This document shows positions 24,351 through 36,459 of a stretch of 64,000 nucleotides of DNA, piece by piece. The notes beneath the pieces are model-generated. The model was not told the DNA's origin, did no database searches, and saw only the letters and a list, made by a program, of their open reading frames with translations. The stretch covers positions 295,868 to 359,867 of the forward strand of contig KV918785.1 of assembly GCA_002049455.2 (NCBI GenBank), in the 5' to 3' direction. The first letter of the stretch is position 1, and each line of letters begins with the position of its first letter. A program made the translations under genes and the position numbers. This DNA is from Porphyra umbilicalis (Eukaryota > Rhodophyta > Bangiophyceae > Bangiales > Bangiaceae).

Positions 24351-25160
24351 AAGGGAGGAGCACCGTGAGCAGGGGAACGGAGGAGTGCAGGCTCCCGGCT
24401 AGAGGATCAATGCGGACGGTGGACGGGGGGCACGGTCACGGGGATCAGTCCATACCAACAGACGCGGAAGCGGGCACGAACGAATTCAATGTACAATATT
24501 TGAAGTAACACCCCGAACTGAGATAGCCCCCCCAGTCTTGTACGGAAACTCGTATCAGTCTGTGACCGGAGATACCACATCTCAAGATTTGTGGTCCTGA
24601 GCCGTCCGTTGCGGGCCTGGCTGGACCTTCACTTTTTCGCACCGTGAGGGCTGGTGGCCGGTCAGTAGTCTTTCTCCGTACTTGCGTTGCATTGGGAATA
24701 GCTCCCAGCGATCCTACACTGCCCGAGTGCTGACCAGCGACTGACAATCAGCTTCCAGTGGCGAGTACTGATTGGTGCTGCGACTGTGTTGGGCGTGCGG
24801 CGTCTCGCGGACGGGCCAAGTGGCCAAGTGGGTGTGGCGACGTTGGCGTGGCTAAGACGGCGGGCCAAGGTCGGCCTTCACACGAAGGCCTTCCCACCAC
24901 CCAGCCCCCCGCCCGGCCCCCCATCCCCCCCCCCCTGCGCCCCTTTAACAACCGCTCAGGTGAGGGCGTGGCGAGGTCCTGTCGACGGTACCGCGATTTT
25001 TTGAGGCCCACCCCCACGACCCCATCGGCGCGCGACGGTCGACATCGTCGGTCGGTACCGCCTTGGTGGTGTGGCTGGCCTCTCCCTCTCTGCCCTCTCC
25101 CCTTCCTCCCTCTGTCCCTGGCCGTGCGTTACCATGCAGCGTGGTTAGTCTCTGGGCCGC
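24351..25160. other. Intergenic region upstream of the 25-kb gene
   Basis: No gene is supported. The promoter and first exon of the following gene probably lie here, since no ATG precedes its open frame. Confidence 0.4.
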
Positions 25161-27907
25161 TTGCTCGTTTCTATCGGCAACGTAATCGAAGGAGAGGCCT
25201 TCGCTGCTGCTGCCGCCGCCGCCGCCGCCTCGCCTTCGGAGGGGCGTGCGGTGGGGACGCCCCACACGCTGCGCAACGGCTCACAGGACGCTGCCGCAAC
25301 CATCATCTCGGTTGCGGCTGAAGCGCTGGGCTTGGTGTCTCGCCCCCCTCCCCCCCCTCCCCCCCCCCATCCCCCGTCTGCTGCCCCGGATGCCCCCCTG
25401 GCTGCCCCATCGCCGCTTCCCGCCCTGCCGCTCACCGCTGCCACAACCAGGGGCGGTGACACCGCCACCGCCGCCAAGACCAACGTGCCGCCCAAGACGC
25501 CGTCAACGACGCCGCCGCCCGCCACCACCGTCGACGGGGGCGGTGACACCGCCACCGCCGCCAACACCAACGTGCCGCCCAAGACGCCGTCAACGACGCC
25601 GCCGCCCGCCACCACCGTCGGCGGGGGCGGTGACACCGCCACCGCCGTCGGCGGCGACGCCGCCGTCGAGACGAACGCGCATGCCAAGACGCCAGCCTCG
25701 ATTGTGTCGGCCTCGGAACCGGCCATGCCGACGCCAAAGAAGGCCAGAACCGGCAACAAGGGCGGTACATCTGTCGGGGAGCCTAGCAAGTACGTTTCTT
25801 GCTCGTGGCGTTCTGTTACTGTGCGTGTGCTGTGGGCAGAGTGTGATGTGAGGAGAGAGTGCGGTTCGTGTCCCACGAGTATGCTTTCTGACGTGTCTGG
25901 CGCCTGTTTCTTTGTGCTGCGTCATCGTGCTTGTATTGCCCTTTTCTGTCTTGGACGTCCCATACTGCCTTTGGTCGCTTTTTACTGGCTTACTGCTTCT
26001 TACTGCCTTTGGTTGTTTCTTACTGCCCTTCGTGTCCAACTCGACAGACAATCCAAGCTCTCTTGCTTCTGGAAGAACCGAAAGTGGCCGGAGCCTGCCG
26101 GGGCGGCGTCGGACGATGACGCAGGGGACGACGCCAACGCGACCAAGAGAAAGTCTCGGAAGCGGCTGAGTGAGCGGGTGGTCGATGCGGCAGCGGCCAA
26201 GGCCGTGGAGGCCTTGGTGTGGAAGGTGGACGGCGTCGCCGTCGCGGTTGAGCCCCCGCCTTGGGGGGTCAGTCAAGACCCCCTCCTTGTGGCACACATC
26301 ACTGCGCACCACTCTTTCGTGACGGCGCATGCCTCACAAAAGGGTGCCGTGGCCATGGGGACGCTCACCCGATCCCTGGCGGGTACGACTTCCCCCCCGC
26401 CAAAGCGCCGGCGCCTGGCCAAGTCGCCTCTTTTGGCAGCCACCCCTGTGACCCCCGCACCCGGAGCTCGTCGGGCGGTCGGTGCAGGCGATCGTACTGG
26501 GGCTCCTCGGGTGGACGCTACTGGCGCTTCTGGCGTTGGTACTGGGGACGAGGATGGGTCTGGCCTTGACGGCGAGCCGTCTCCCATACTGGCCCAACTT
26601 CCAACTCCAGGAGACGGGGCACCACCGGGGGACGGGGACGGGGACGGGAAAGATGGGGATGCGGGGGGGGTGGTGGTCGTGGGGCCGAAGGTGGAGCTGG
26701 CGGAGGCGGCGGCGGTAGCGCGGGCCGCGCTCAAGAAGCCCCGCATCCAGGCGCTCCGGGTGGCTCTCACCCGCCGCATGCACCGCGGCATCATGTTTCC
26801 GGCTACCAATGACGACGTCTTCCATTCGAAGGCCTCCCTCGGCGCCTTCCTGACTACTGTGGTCAAGGAGGTCGCTGAGGTGAACGCGGCGGACGCGGAG
26901 CGGCTGATAGGGAAGGTGAACTGGGACGTGCCGCGCGTTACTGGGGACAAGTCCCCTACCAAGAAGCTTCTCCGGTCTTGGCTCGGCAAGACGAGAAACA
27001 ACATTCACTTCAACCTTAAGACGGTCATCTTCCGAGCGTGGGCCGTCGGTAGTGGCTACTCTGAGTTGGGGACGCCGCCCCCGCCGAACAGCATCAAGAA
27101 CTATCTTACCGGGCGCAGATACCTGCGCGGGGAAGCGGGGCGGCGCGGGGTCGTGGCGGCCGTCCTGGCCGCGATGGGACACTGCAACGTGGACCCGGAC
27201 GAGAAGACCTTCCCCGAAGGCAAGACGGGCGACACCCTTATCTCTACCTGGCTGTCCACCTTGGCGTTTGTTCTCAGCAAAGTACGTTACTGGGACTGTG
27301 TTTGTTGTACTGTGGCTCGTGATCGTGTGTGCATACTCCGTGACGGGGACGGTGATTCAGTACGAGAGAGCAGGGGGACTGTGGGTGTGCCTGCCAAGGA
27401 GTGCCTACTGACCAGTACTGCCTTGGTTTCATTTGTGTCGTTGTCCTGGTTCGTGTTGTGTTGTGTTGGTGGCCGCTGTCTTGGCGTCGCTGTCTTGGTG
27501 CGGAATGTGTGTACTGGCTGGCTGGTCTTTGCTGCTGTTTCTCCTTCCCCAGATTCGGGTATCACTCGAGGTCGACTACCTAGAGGCCATTGGTGAGTGG
27601 CAAGAATTGTATCGCGCTACACGGCGGCAGGGCCAAGTCTGGGCGCAACGTGTCGGCCAAGGAGCTGCGGTACCTGAACGTCTGCATCGACGAGGCCGGA
27701 AACTACTGGGCAAGGCTGTTCCAAACGAACCAAGACGAGGACAACCGCGCGACAATCCCGCAGCCCCCGCCGTACCCCACCAACGACGTCGCCCAGCTGG
27801 CCGGCGTCTTCGTTGACGACGCCAGGCTCCCCGAGGACAAGGACGTGACGGACGAGGAAATTACGACCCTGCGGGAGATGGTCGACTCTTGGATCGCTAA
27901 GCGCTAG
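25161..27907 (+). CDS. Unknown nuclear-type protein with at least two GT-AG introns
   Basis: I do not recognise the family. The frame begins before the first ATG (a TTG at 25161), so the 5' end is open. The N-terminal third is Ala/Pro/Thr low complexity with a 29-residue tandem repeat. Intron 1 runs 25790-26047 (GTACGT...ACAG) and intron 2 runs 27282-27552 (GTACGT...CCAG). Exon 2 encodes basic clusters (KRKSRKRLSERV, PPKRRRLAKS) that fit nuclear localisation, a long Asp/Gly linker, and a more structured part with RIQALRVALTRRMHRG, KKLLRSWLGKTRNNIHF and NYLTGRRYLRGE. Exon 3 contains AKELRYLNVCIDEAGNYWAR and ends IAKR, TAG. A one-base shift near 27620-27640 is needed to join exon 3 to its 5' part. 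After the TAG an acidic/Gly-rich frame stays open to 28523 and ends with RSDEEDDVVRRPRKRLW, possibly an alternative C-terminus. Confidence 0.6.
25454..25640 (+). repeat. 87-bp coding minisatellite
   Basis: Units start with CGGTGACACCGCCACCGCCG at 25454, 25541 and 25628, exactly 87 bp apart. They encode a 29-residue repeat containing TNVPPKTPSTTPPPATTV. Confidence 0.9.
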
Positions 27908-28523
27908 GAGGAGGCGGCGGCAGTGGTCGACCTGGATGCTGATGATGATGGAGAAGAGGGACTGGCGGGAGGAGACGGGGGCGGCGGAGGCGGAGCCGGG
28001 GGAGGTGGCGATGGGGGTGGGGATGGGGATGGGGGGGGCGGAGGCGAGGGAGGCGGGGGAGGCGGAGATGGGGACGGTGGGGGTGGGGGTGGGGGTGCGC
28101 GCGGCGGACGGCCATCGCAAGCGCGGCAGCGGTACTGGCACCGGCGGAGACGCGGCGGCTGGCGGCGGCACGGCGGCTGGCGGCGGCACGGCGGCTGGCG
28201 ACGGCACGGCGGCACAACCCTGCCGTGTCCAGCACCCCGGCGGTGGTGCAGCAGGCGGCGGGGGGGGGGGTGTGGGGGAGGCTGCAGCGAGCGGCGACGC
28301 TGCCAGCGGCAGCGACGCATTGTCGTTGAAGACGGGGCGCCTGCCGTCGTGGCAGCGTCACCCGTTTGACCGCTCGGACGAGGAGGACGACGTCGTCCGG
28401 CGGCCACGCAAGCGGTTGTGGTCCCGGCGGCGCATTTCGGGGGCTCGGGGGGTGAACAACAGCATGGGGTCAGACCCTGAGTTTGCGCCCGATGACGTCG
28501 CGACGCCGAGCAACTCGTCTTAG
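27908..28523 (+). other. Gly/Asp-rich open frames downstream of the 25-kb gene
   Basis: Tandem GGGGAT and GGCGGC-type repeats fill most of this stretch. Two plus-strand frames are open; the one ending at 28523 finishes with a plausible acidic/basic tail. It may be a further exon, a readthrough extension or 3' UTR. Confidence 0.35.
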
Positions 28524-30580
28524 TCGTATGCTTGTGTCTTGTGTGTACTTGGTTTGGTTTGGTGTGCTCATTTTCTCTCTTCTCTGTTTTGCTTGGTGGT
28601 GGGCGGGTGGGGGGGGGGAGCGGAGGGCGTGGGAGGAGGAGCGCACTGGACTAGGAGCGCACTGTCCCGGTTGGGGGGAGCGGGGCGGGCACGGGGGGTG
28701 TGGGGAAGAAACGTACTGCCCCCCTCCCCCCCCCCCCCCCCCCCCCCCCAGGAGGCGCTGGAGCACCCTGTAAAATGCATCTTTCCGCCTGTAACGTATG
28801 CCGCCAGCGTGGAACTACGTGGCGCCGCAGAGGCCCCATACGACAGCTCTCGACAGTGTGATGCGTATAACGGTCGTTATAGACAACGTAGCGACCTGCT
28901 GATGGAATACGAATCCAACCCAGGCACGCTCGAAATCGTGGCACCAAGGGGGGCCACGTGACTTGTCTCACTAAAGTCTGTCTCACTCTATTAGTCCTTT
29001 GAGAACCGCACTTATTTTGGAGAAACCAGAACTCCGCCGCTACGACCGCAAATGACAAGCAGTCTTCACACAAGGGATAGAGACCCCCCAAACCTTTTTA
29101 CTGCAAGAAATGGTACGCATTCTTCTGTAGGAAGCCCTTCAACGGCACACCCATGTCGAACAGATAAGGCTCAGACGCATCGTTTTCAGGCCTTCCGGCA
29201 CACTGGGCTAGCCGCACGAGGTCACAGCACCGTTTCTCGCATTTGTCCCATGTTCACATACTTCGTGCATTCGAGTGCACTATTCTGCGCAGCCCTCCAA
29301 TCCCACTGGCCGAAGGTAGACGTCCGTAAAGAGTATGTCGAGAAGAAGCGTAAGTGTTTTGTTGCAGCGATCCCTTAACATTGGGAGGCTACTTAAAAGT
29401 TCGCTCATCCAGAAGTGCGATCTCCTGCGCGACTTTTGAGATTCGATCTCACGAGATCCGGCAGTCCATCGAGTCGCGCGCTTCGTCAGTAGCCAATGAG
29501 CGCCTGTGCATGGGCACTCCCAAAATAAATCCAGAAATGCCCTCGAAAGCCTCTCTGAGTGGCTCCAGCGCCATCGCACACCTACCCCCCCACCCTTCCC
29601 CCGCCGTCGCTGTCGTGCCTCCCGCGGTCGCCGTCGTGGGGCAGCGTGTGTGTGCCACTGCACCGGTGGCCGAAGCGGACTATTCGCTCCAGAAAAGCAA
29701 CGGCGGCGCCGGGGAGCGCTTTGTGGGGGGGGGGCGGGGGGGGGGGTGGGGGGGAGGTTGGGGGAACAGCTGCTCCGCAACTACAGTTGCTTTGCGTCGG
29801 CGGAGACGAGCGTCGCGCCGGCAGCGACGAGCGCCGCACTGCACTTCAGCGCGGCGGCTGACGCCGCCGGCGACGGGCGTGCTCCAACCGCCGACGTGGT
29901 CGCGTGCGCCGCACCCGCTGTGGCAAGCGGCGTCAGCGCTACGGCTGCACCCGCCGCTGCCGGCGGTGGCGCTGCGATCGCAACCGTATCCGCCACCGCG
30001 CCTACATGCACCTCCCCGTTGCCGACCCCACAGCCCGCACGGGCCAACCGCGCCGGCCCACCATCAGAAGGGCCCGAGTGTGCGCGGGTGGGGGGGGGGG
30101 GGGGGCAGGGGACGGAGGCGGCACTGCGCTCAGACGGCGCGCGGGCGGGGGCGGTGGCAGCCGGCGCCGACAGCCAGGGCAGCATGCCGCCGACGCCGGT
30201 GGGCGTCCAGCTGTGCACATCAGTCGGAGGCCGCCTCCAGTAAGTTGATATGGCTGACGCTTCTCAGATACTTGTTCACCATAATTTCTTTTCCTTTGGT
30301 CAGCTGTCACCGTCCTTGCTTCTTCTCCGTGCGGCATGACGAGATCCCGACCACGAGGCTGAAAACGTAGCCTCCCTGTCCTTGCGATCCTCCCGATTTG
30401 GTCAGTCATAAATCGGGTGCTGTCGAGAATCGGGCGGATCGGATGCCCCTGATCGATACGAATGCGGAAGTGGGCATCAACGGGTGGGATGTGCTGCGCT
30501 TCGTGCTCCGTTTTTTCTTCTAAGGACCCGAGGGCCACCCTCTGATACGTCTACGGAGTTTGGGGTCGATTGATGTACAT
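28524..30580. other. Intergenic region, no gene supported
   Basis: Contains a C24 run at 28726-28749 and lower-GC sequence to about 29540. A GC-rich Ala-biased stretch follows, resembling that at 2500-3200, with a frame ending at 30243 that has no recognisable domain. Confidence 0.45.
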
Positions 30581-30822
30581 CAGGGGTTGTCAGGATAAAT
30601 ATCCGATATCTGGGGCTACTGTAATTGCAAACAAAACAACTACATCCGACATCATATTGCCCGAGCAGCTCGGGATATTGACATTGTGGCGTCCAGGGCA
30701 TCTCATAGGTGGTCTTTTTTTCTTCAATGGACAATCATGGACGAATATTCTGCCACATATTCTGGATTATATCCGTATTTTGGCCGGGATACGGTCAAAA
30801 ACCCGTATTCTGACAACCCCTG
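30581..30822. mobile_element. hAT-type MITE with perfect 8-bp TSD
   Basis: This 242-bp element has terminal inverted repeats CAGGGGTTGTCAGGATA and TATTCTGACAACCCCTG. It is flanked on both sides by ATGTACAT (30573-30580 and 30823-30830). Size, terminal sequence and target duplication all fit a hAT MITE. It carries no coding capacity. Confidence 0.92.
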
Positions 30823-32094
30823 ATGTACATGCGCCGAAACCAGAGCCGTTTTTCCATAGGACTAATAAGATGAGATAGACTTTAGGTGCGGTGATGCCCC
30901 CAATTGGAGCTGTGAGGGGGGGGGGGGTGGCTCCCTGACATGTCGTTGAACAGTGTCAGAACCGTGCTGGCCGCGTACTGTTGCTCTAAAATGCGAATAT
31001 GCCATCTATACTGATAGTGTAGACACTGAGGAAAAGCGGGGTCGAATATGGCCCAGTACAGCCATTTCAGACGTACTGGCATCAATCTGAAAACCGCCCG
31101 GGTAAGTCCCCAAGTAGCGTGGTACGGAATCGCGACGATGGAGAGGGTTCTGGGCCAGACCTGTAATTTCTCATGAGATCAATAAATATCTTCAGATTTC
31201 TTGAGATCCTGATGTGCGTTTCCAGTGCGCAGAGCTGCATCAGGAGACTGTGTAAGGAACTCACATGATTCCTATCCTTTCCATTGGTCCACGTACGCTG
31301 TTGAATGATTGCAACCACTCTGCAACCGCCATTTTTTGGAGTTCAGCAATAGTCACCTACATCTGCTCTTCCATTGGCTTGTTTACGGCTGTCAGAGAGT
31401 TCCCGTTTTGGAGATATCTCCCACTTACATGCGTTTGCTCTGCCCACAGGCATTGTAAAAGACTTCTGTGGTCGAAATCCACAATGTGGACGACAATTCT
31501 TTGGCGGCCGTGCCTCGTAGCAGCCGCCGCCCGCCACGGCGGTGGCGGCCGCTGCTGACCCGCTGGTGGGTGCGGTAGGAGTCCCCTCGCGGCGATCACC
31601 TACCCCCCGTCGGACGAAGACAAAGCGCTGGTCTGCGAGGAGCGTGTGGGCGGCCGCTACCCACCAGTGGGCGGGTACCCCCCCGACGGCAGCGGCTGCC
31701 GCTCGTGCGGGCCGCGGTCGACGCCGCGGCGGCGGCGGGCGGAGCGCCCCCTACGGCAGACGCGGTGCTCACGTCGGCGACCGCCACCACCGCCGCCATG
31801 GCCGCCTTCCTCGTCTCATTTTTTTGTGATCTCCCGCTCGTACGTGCGCTCCCAAGCGGCGCCGGTCGGGAGGCGGTGCTCGACTTGCCCCACGTATCTG
31901 TCGTCGTGTGAAAACAGTTTTATCATTTTTGCAAGTCCAGGGTGTTTCCGCGAACGCGCTTTCAGTCCCACCATGTGGGAACGCCCCACAACGCCTTTTC
32001 ACAGGACAAACTGGGTTTGCGGTTAAGGAGCACAGCGCGGGCACCATGGCCGTGGCTCAGCGGCGCTGAACGGCCAGACGCCCCCACACACCCA
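30823..32094. other. Intergenic region, no gene supported
   Basis: Moderate GC to about 31500, then a GC-rich patch to 31900 with open frames on both strands but no domain. It ends at the 1.82-kb element. Confidence 0.45.
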
Positions 32095-33916
32095 CACAGC
32101 GCGTTGATGAAATCTCGTGTCAGGTTCCAAGGTATCTGCAACAAGGCCGAACCGTATTGCTGCTCGACCCCTTTGCGTTCAGAGAGAGATCGAAAATGAG
32201 TACATAACTCCTCTTTGCCCAATCTTTAAGGAGAAGTTCACATCCTTCGAGACATATGTTGCGAGACTCGCCGCAATGATCCCTCGGAGGTCTCGGGGAA
32301 GAAGTGGAGCAAGACCCTGACGGAGGAAAGGATGTGACACCGGCCAGCATTGAGGATACATGCCAAAGATGCATTGAAAGACACGGTCGCTTTATTGTTG
32401 CTCGGCGCGGGCACGGGTGGCAGAGCAGACACGAAATCGATAAGAAAGCCACGGTGTGCTACAGAGTCACGCAGACATGTAGCTAACTGCACACAGCCGC
32501 AAACTCTGACAGAGCTACAGGCCACCGGACAACAGCAAGCTCACCATGTCAGCGACTCGCGGACACCACGCATGCATGTGCGTATGACACAAGTTACTCG
32601 ACTTCGATGTCAGCAACACCCATTGGTTTGCAAAGAAACAGAAGCCAAGAAAGAGGAAGCCATCGCACATATGCATGGTAAGGATACATGGGGGACGGGC
32701 GAGCGAACACGAAAAAGAAGTACGTGGTCAGTTCATCCAACCCATCCACCACCCACCCACCGCGCGCGTCACACTATCCACACTGCGCCAGTGTGGATCC
32801 CCACCCAATCGCCACCACCACTAGTCCAGCGACTGCAAACGTCGTCCGGCCCGTCGTAGAGTGACTCCCCCCCGCCCCCGTGCGAGCTGGAGAGAATGCG
32901 TGGGATGGAGGGGATGCAGATAAGAATACGACAGGAACGAGGGCGGTCGGCAGGAGGGTGGGCGGGGCGATCGAACAGAGGGTGGCCGGGGCTTCCGGCC
33001 AGGAGGGTGGGTGGGGCGGTCGACCAGAGGGTGGGCGGGGCGGTCCGCCAGGAGGGTGGGCCGAGCGGTCGGCCAGGAGAGCGAGCGGGGATGTTGGCAG
33101 CACTTGTGCACTTGGGCGGCAGCCAGGAGCGGGGCTGGGGGCAGCATGGCAGTCACCTGCACACATGCCGAGGGCGCGCATTGGCGCCGCCCAGCACTTC
33201 GAATTATTATTAATCGCCCCGCTATCCCCAAGCACAAGGCTTGACGTTTTCCAGCCCGCTGGTTGGCTGCCCGGTTGACCGGGGGCGCATCCTGGGTCCC
33301 CATTGGTAGCAGACTATCATGCCAACAGGTACTGAACAAAGTCTGGCTGACACAAGCTACGACGGTGAGGCGTCCGAGCAGAGGTCTCCATGTGCCCGCA
33401 AGAATGCATACTGTGTACGCCAAGTCTGCCTTGAACTGGGTGTGAAGGGTGCCGTTTGATCGCGCAAGGAGGACCTGCCCCATGACCCTGCCAGAGCTCT
33501 GCACGGCAATGCCAGCAGCCGTCCCACTCTAGCGACACCGTTTGCGCCCCCATCCTCCCCGACCCCCTCGGCATGTATGTGCAGCCCCCCTCGCCCCCCC
33601 CCCCCTGCCAGCAGGAGAAAGGAGTGGGAGAGGACAGGAAAGGAGGCAAGCACAAGTGTCCGTGGTTGGGCGGTGCCCGCAGCTATTGGGAGTAGACGAG
33701 TACGCACATGGGTAGGGGTGACCAGGTGGGTGGGGTAAGAAGGTCTCTGGGGGTGTCAGAAAGCCTTCTCAGACAGAGCCTTTTAGAGATCGACACAGCG
33801 ACATTTGCGAGGATGGTGTCACGAGGTTTGCTGCATGGAAAAACATTTCTCTCACGACCTCTCACGGTTCGCATATATTTTAAGTTCTCCGTGACCCAAT
33901 TTGACAACGTGCTGTG
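32095..33916 (-). mobile_element. 1.82-kb non-autonomous DNA transposon, copy B (inverted)
   Basis: This is the reverse complement of 8134-9957 with only a few substitutions and a 2-bp shorter AT stretch near the right end. Termini are CACAGC and GCTGTG, flanked by CA on both sides, which again fits a 2-bp target duplication. The mirror minisatellite lies at about 32942-33078. The near identity implies recent movement or gene conversion. Together the copies form a large inverted repeat around 22 kb. Confidence 0.82.
32942..33078 (-). repeat. Minisatellite inside copy B
   Basis: Mirror image of the 24-26-bp tandem array at 8974-9110. Confidence 0.75.
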
Positions 33917-34168
33917 CACCTGCAGTGTTGCAGCAGTGTCGCCCCGCCCCCGTCCCGTCCGCGCTCCCCAGCCCCCGTCTTTGCCCGCGTCTTCAGCCCG
34001 TACGCGCTCTCCCGCCCCCGCCTTTGCCCGCGTCTTGACCCCGTCCGCGTTTTGCCCTTTTGCCTGTCCAACCCCCCCCTTTTTTTTCTTCGTCCTCTGC
34101 GCCCGCCCAGTCCCGGCACACGGCACCCACCCCCCCCCCCCCGTCGGCGCTCTCCGCTCTCCCGCCCT

Positions 34169-34190
34169 CCCCCCCCCCCCCCCCGCCACG
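34169..34190 (+). promoter_or_regulatory. C16-N6 leader before the ATG at 34191
   Basis: Sixteen C (34169-34184) are followed by GCCACG and ATG. Tract length and spacing equal those at actin and cofilin, which supports a real host gene starting at 34191. Confidence 0.55.
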
Positions 34191-34479
34191 ATGCACCCCC
34201 CCCCGGTCCTCATCAGCAACGACGATGAGCTGCTCGCCGCCCTCGGCATGGCCCCCGTCGCGGGCCCGTCCCCCCCCCCACCGCCACCGCCACCGCCATT
34301 GTCGCGGCGGCGGGCACCCCCCCCCTGCCGCCGCCACCGTCGCCATTGCCACGGCGCTGGCCGCGGCGGTCGCGGCGCTGGCGCTTCTCGCCCTCGCGTG
34401 GCGCGTCTACGGCGCGGACGTGGCGGCCGTCATGGGCGGCCGCGTCAGCGTCGGCGGCGGCGGCGGCAGCGTCGGCGGC

Positions 34480-34516
<37 letters not shown>

Positions 34517-34980
34517 GCGGTGGCGGCGGCGGCGGCGGCAGCAGCGGCGGTGGCGGTGGTGGCTCCCCGCCCCGCCGCCGGCGGTCGGCGGCCGACACGG
34601 ACGCGGCGGGGGGTGGCGCGCCGGCCGCCGCGCCGCCGCCGGCGACCGCGCCGTCGGCGGAGCGGCGGTGGCGGCCCGACGGCGGCGGCGGTGGCGGCGG
34701 CGGCGGCGGCGGCGGCCGCCGCGAGGTGCCGCCGAGCCCCCGCCGCCGGCACTCTGAGACGGCCGCGGGGGGGGGTTTGGGGTGGGGAGCGTCGGCTGAC
34801 GCGCCGCCGCGGGTGGGGGCGCGGGGCGGCGGGTGGGGTGGGGCGCACCCCGGCGGTCGGCGGACGTGGGCGGCCGACGGACGGCGCCGCCGCCGACCGG
34901 TCAGCGGCGGCGGGGGGTCGGCGCGACGCGGCGGCGGCAGCCGCGGTGGCGTCGCGGCGCGGGCGCCGCCGCGTGGGCGC
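34191..34980 (+). CDS. Possible small membrane protein, frame broken at a C run
   Basis: The start is supported by the C16-N6 leader and by the non-repetitive N-terminus MHPPPVLISNDDELLAALG. After a Pro-rich stretch the frame must shift by one base at the C run near 34320-34325. It then enters a clear hydrophobic segment, VAIATALAAAVAALALLALA, followed by WRVYGADVAAVMGG and a long Gly/Ser repeat. Beyond about 34600 the sequence is Arg/Ala/Gly low complexity and the end cannot be fixed. I read it tentatively as a single-pass membrane protein with a short acidic N-terminus; no family is recognised. Confidence 0.35.
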
Positions 34981-35499
34981 TTTTCTTTTCTTCTTGTTAT
35001 TTTTTTTTTTTGGTGGCTCGGGTGCCGTGCGCGCGCCCCCGCGCGGCGCAGCGGCGCGACCGGCGCGGCGCCGCCGCGCGGCGACGCGGTCGTTGCGGCG
35101 CGGGGGCGCGCACCGGGCGGCCGCCGCGGGGCGGCGCCGGCCCCGCCGGCGGCCGCGGCGGCGGGCCGCGACGCTGCCGCGTGGCCGCCGGTCGGCCGCG
35201 CGGCAGCGGCGCGCGCCGTCGGCGGCGGCGGCGGCGCCATCGTCCCCGCGCGCGGCCGCGCGGCTCGCAGTCGGCGGCCGCCACGGCGGCCGCCGCCGGC
35301 CCCCCACCGCCGCCACGGGCGGGTGCCGCCGCCGCCGCCGTCCCCCCCGCCCCGGCCGCGCCCGCGCGCCGCGTCGGCGCGGCAGGGGCGGGCGCATTCC
35401 TCATCCCTCCCCCCCCCCCGCCCCCGTCGGCAACGGTCCGCCCCCCGCGGCGCGTCGGTCGCGGGCACACGCCGCCGCCGGCGGGCGGCGCGCGGTGCG
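34981..35499. other. Extremely GC-rich spacer
   Basis: Contains a T-rich patch near 35000-35020 and otherwise all-frame-open GC repeats. No gene can be supported. Confidence 0.4.
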
Positions 35500-36427
35500 C
35501 TACAGGTCAGGCACCCCCCCCCCCCCCCCGTCACCCCCCCCGGTCACCCCCCCCCCCCCCCCCCCGCCCACAAACAGCCCCAGCCGCCACGCCTCAAACC
35601 GGTGGTTGAGCCGCCGCTCGTCAAACAGCCCGAGCGCCTCGAGGCCCGCGTCGGCCCCCCCCCCGGGCGCCCCGTACACGACCCGCCGGATGCGGGAGTG
35701 CACGCACGCCATGGCGCAGAGGGCACACGGCTCCCGCGTCGTGTACACGTCGAGGCCGGTGAGCATGTAGCGCGGGCGCGTTGTGGGGGGGGGCGGGGGC
35801 ATCGGCAGGGGGGGGGTGCCGACCGCGCCCCGCGGCCGCCGCCGACTGCGTGACGCGCCGCCGCCGCCGTCGCCGCCGCCGCCGCCGCCGCTGCCGCTGC
35901 CGCTGCCGTCGGTGGCTGGGGCGTCGGCGGCACCGCCCAGCGGGTGCCCGTGCCCGCCGTCCACCGCGTCGGCGGCGGCGCCGTCGGGCGGCGGCGACGG
36001 CGTGGCCGCCCGGTCGCCGCCGCCGCCACTGCCGCCACCACCACCGCCGCCACCGTCGCCCCCCCCCTCCCCCCGCTCCGACCGGCCCCGCCGCCCGAGC
36101 AGCGCCGCGCACGCGGCGTCAATCGCGACCATCACCGCGTGGTCGAGCCGGTGCGCCGGGGGCACCCGCCCCCCCCCCCGCCCCCCGCACGCGTCAAACG
36201 GGGGGTAGGCCTCGCCGCCGGCGCCGGCGCCGGCGCCCGGGCCCGACCCCGCCCCCGCCCCCGCCCCCGCCCCCGTCGGCACCCGCCCCGACGCGTCGAC
36301 GCCGAGGGCCACGACGCCGCCGCCTTCGGGGTCGACGACGAGGGCGGCGACGCGGGGGGCGCCCCCCCCCCCGCGTGGGTGGCGGCGGCGACGGGGGGCA
36401 CGTCCCCCCGGGTGCCACCCTGCAGCC

Positions 36428-36459
<32 letters not shown>

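Noticed and set aside
25161-25163. TTG at 25161 as the real start codon
   Set aside because: It is only the first possible near-start in the open frame; an upstream exon is more likely in an intron-containing gene.
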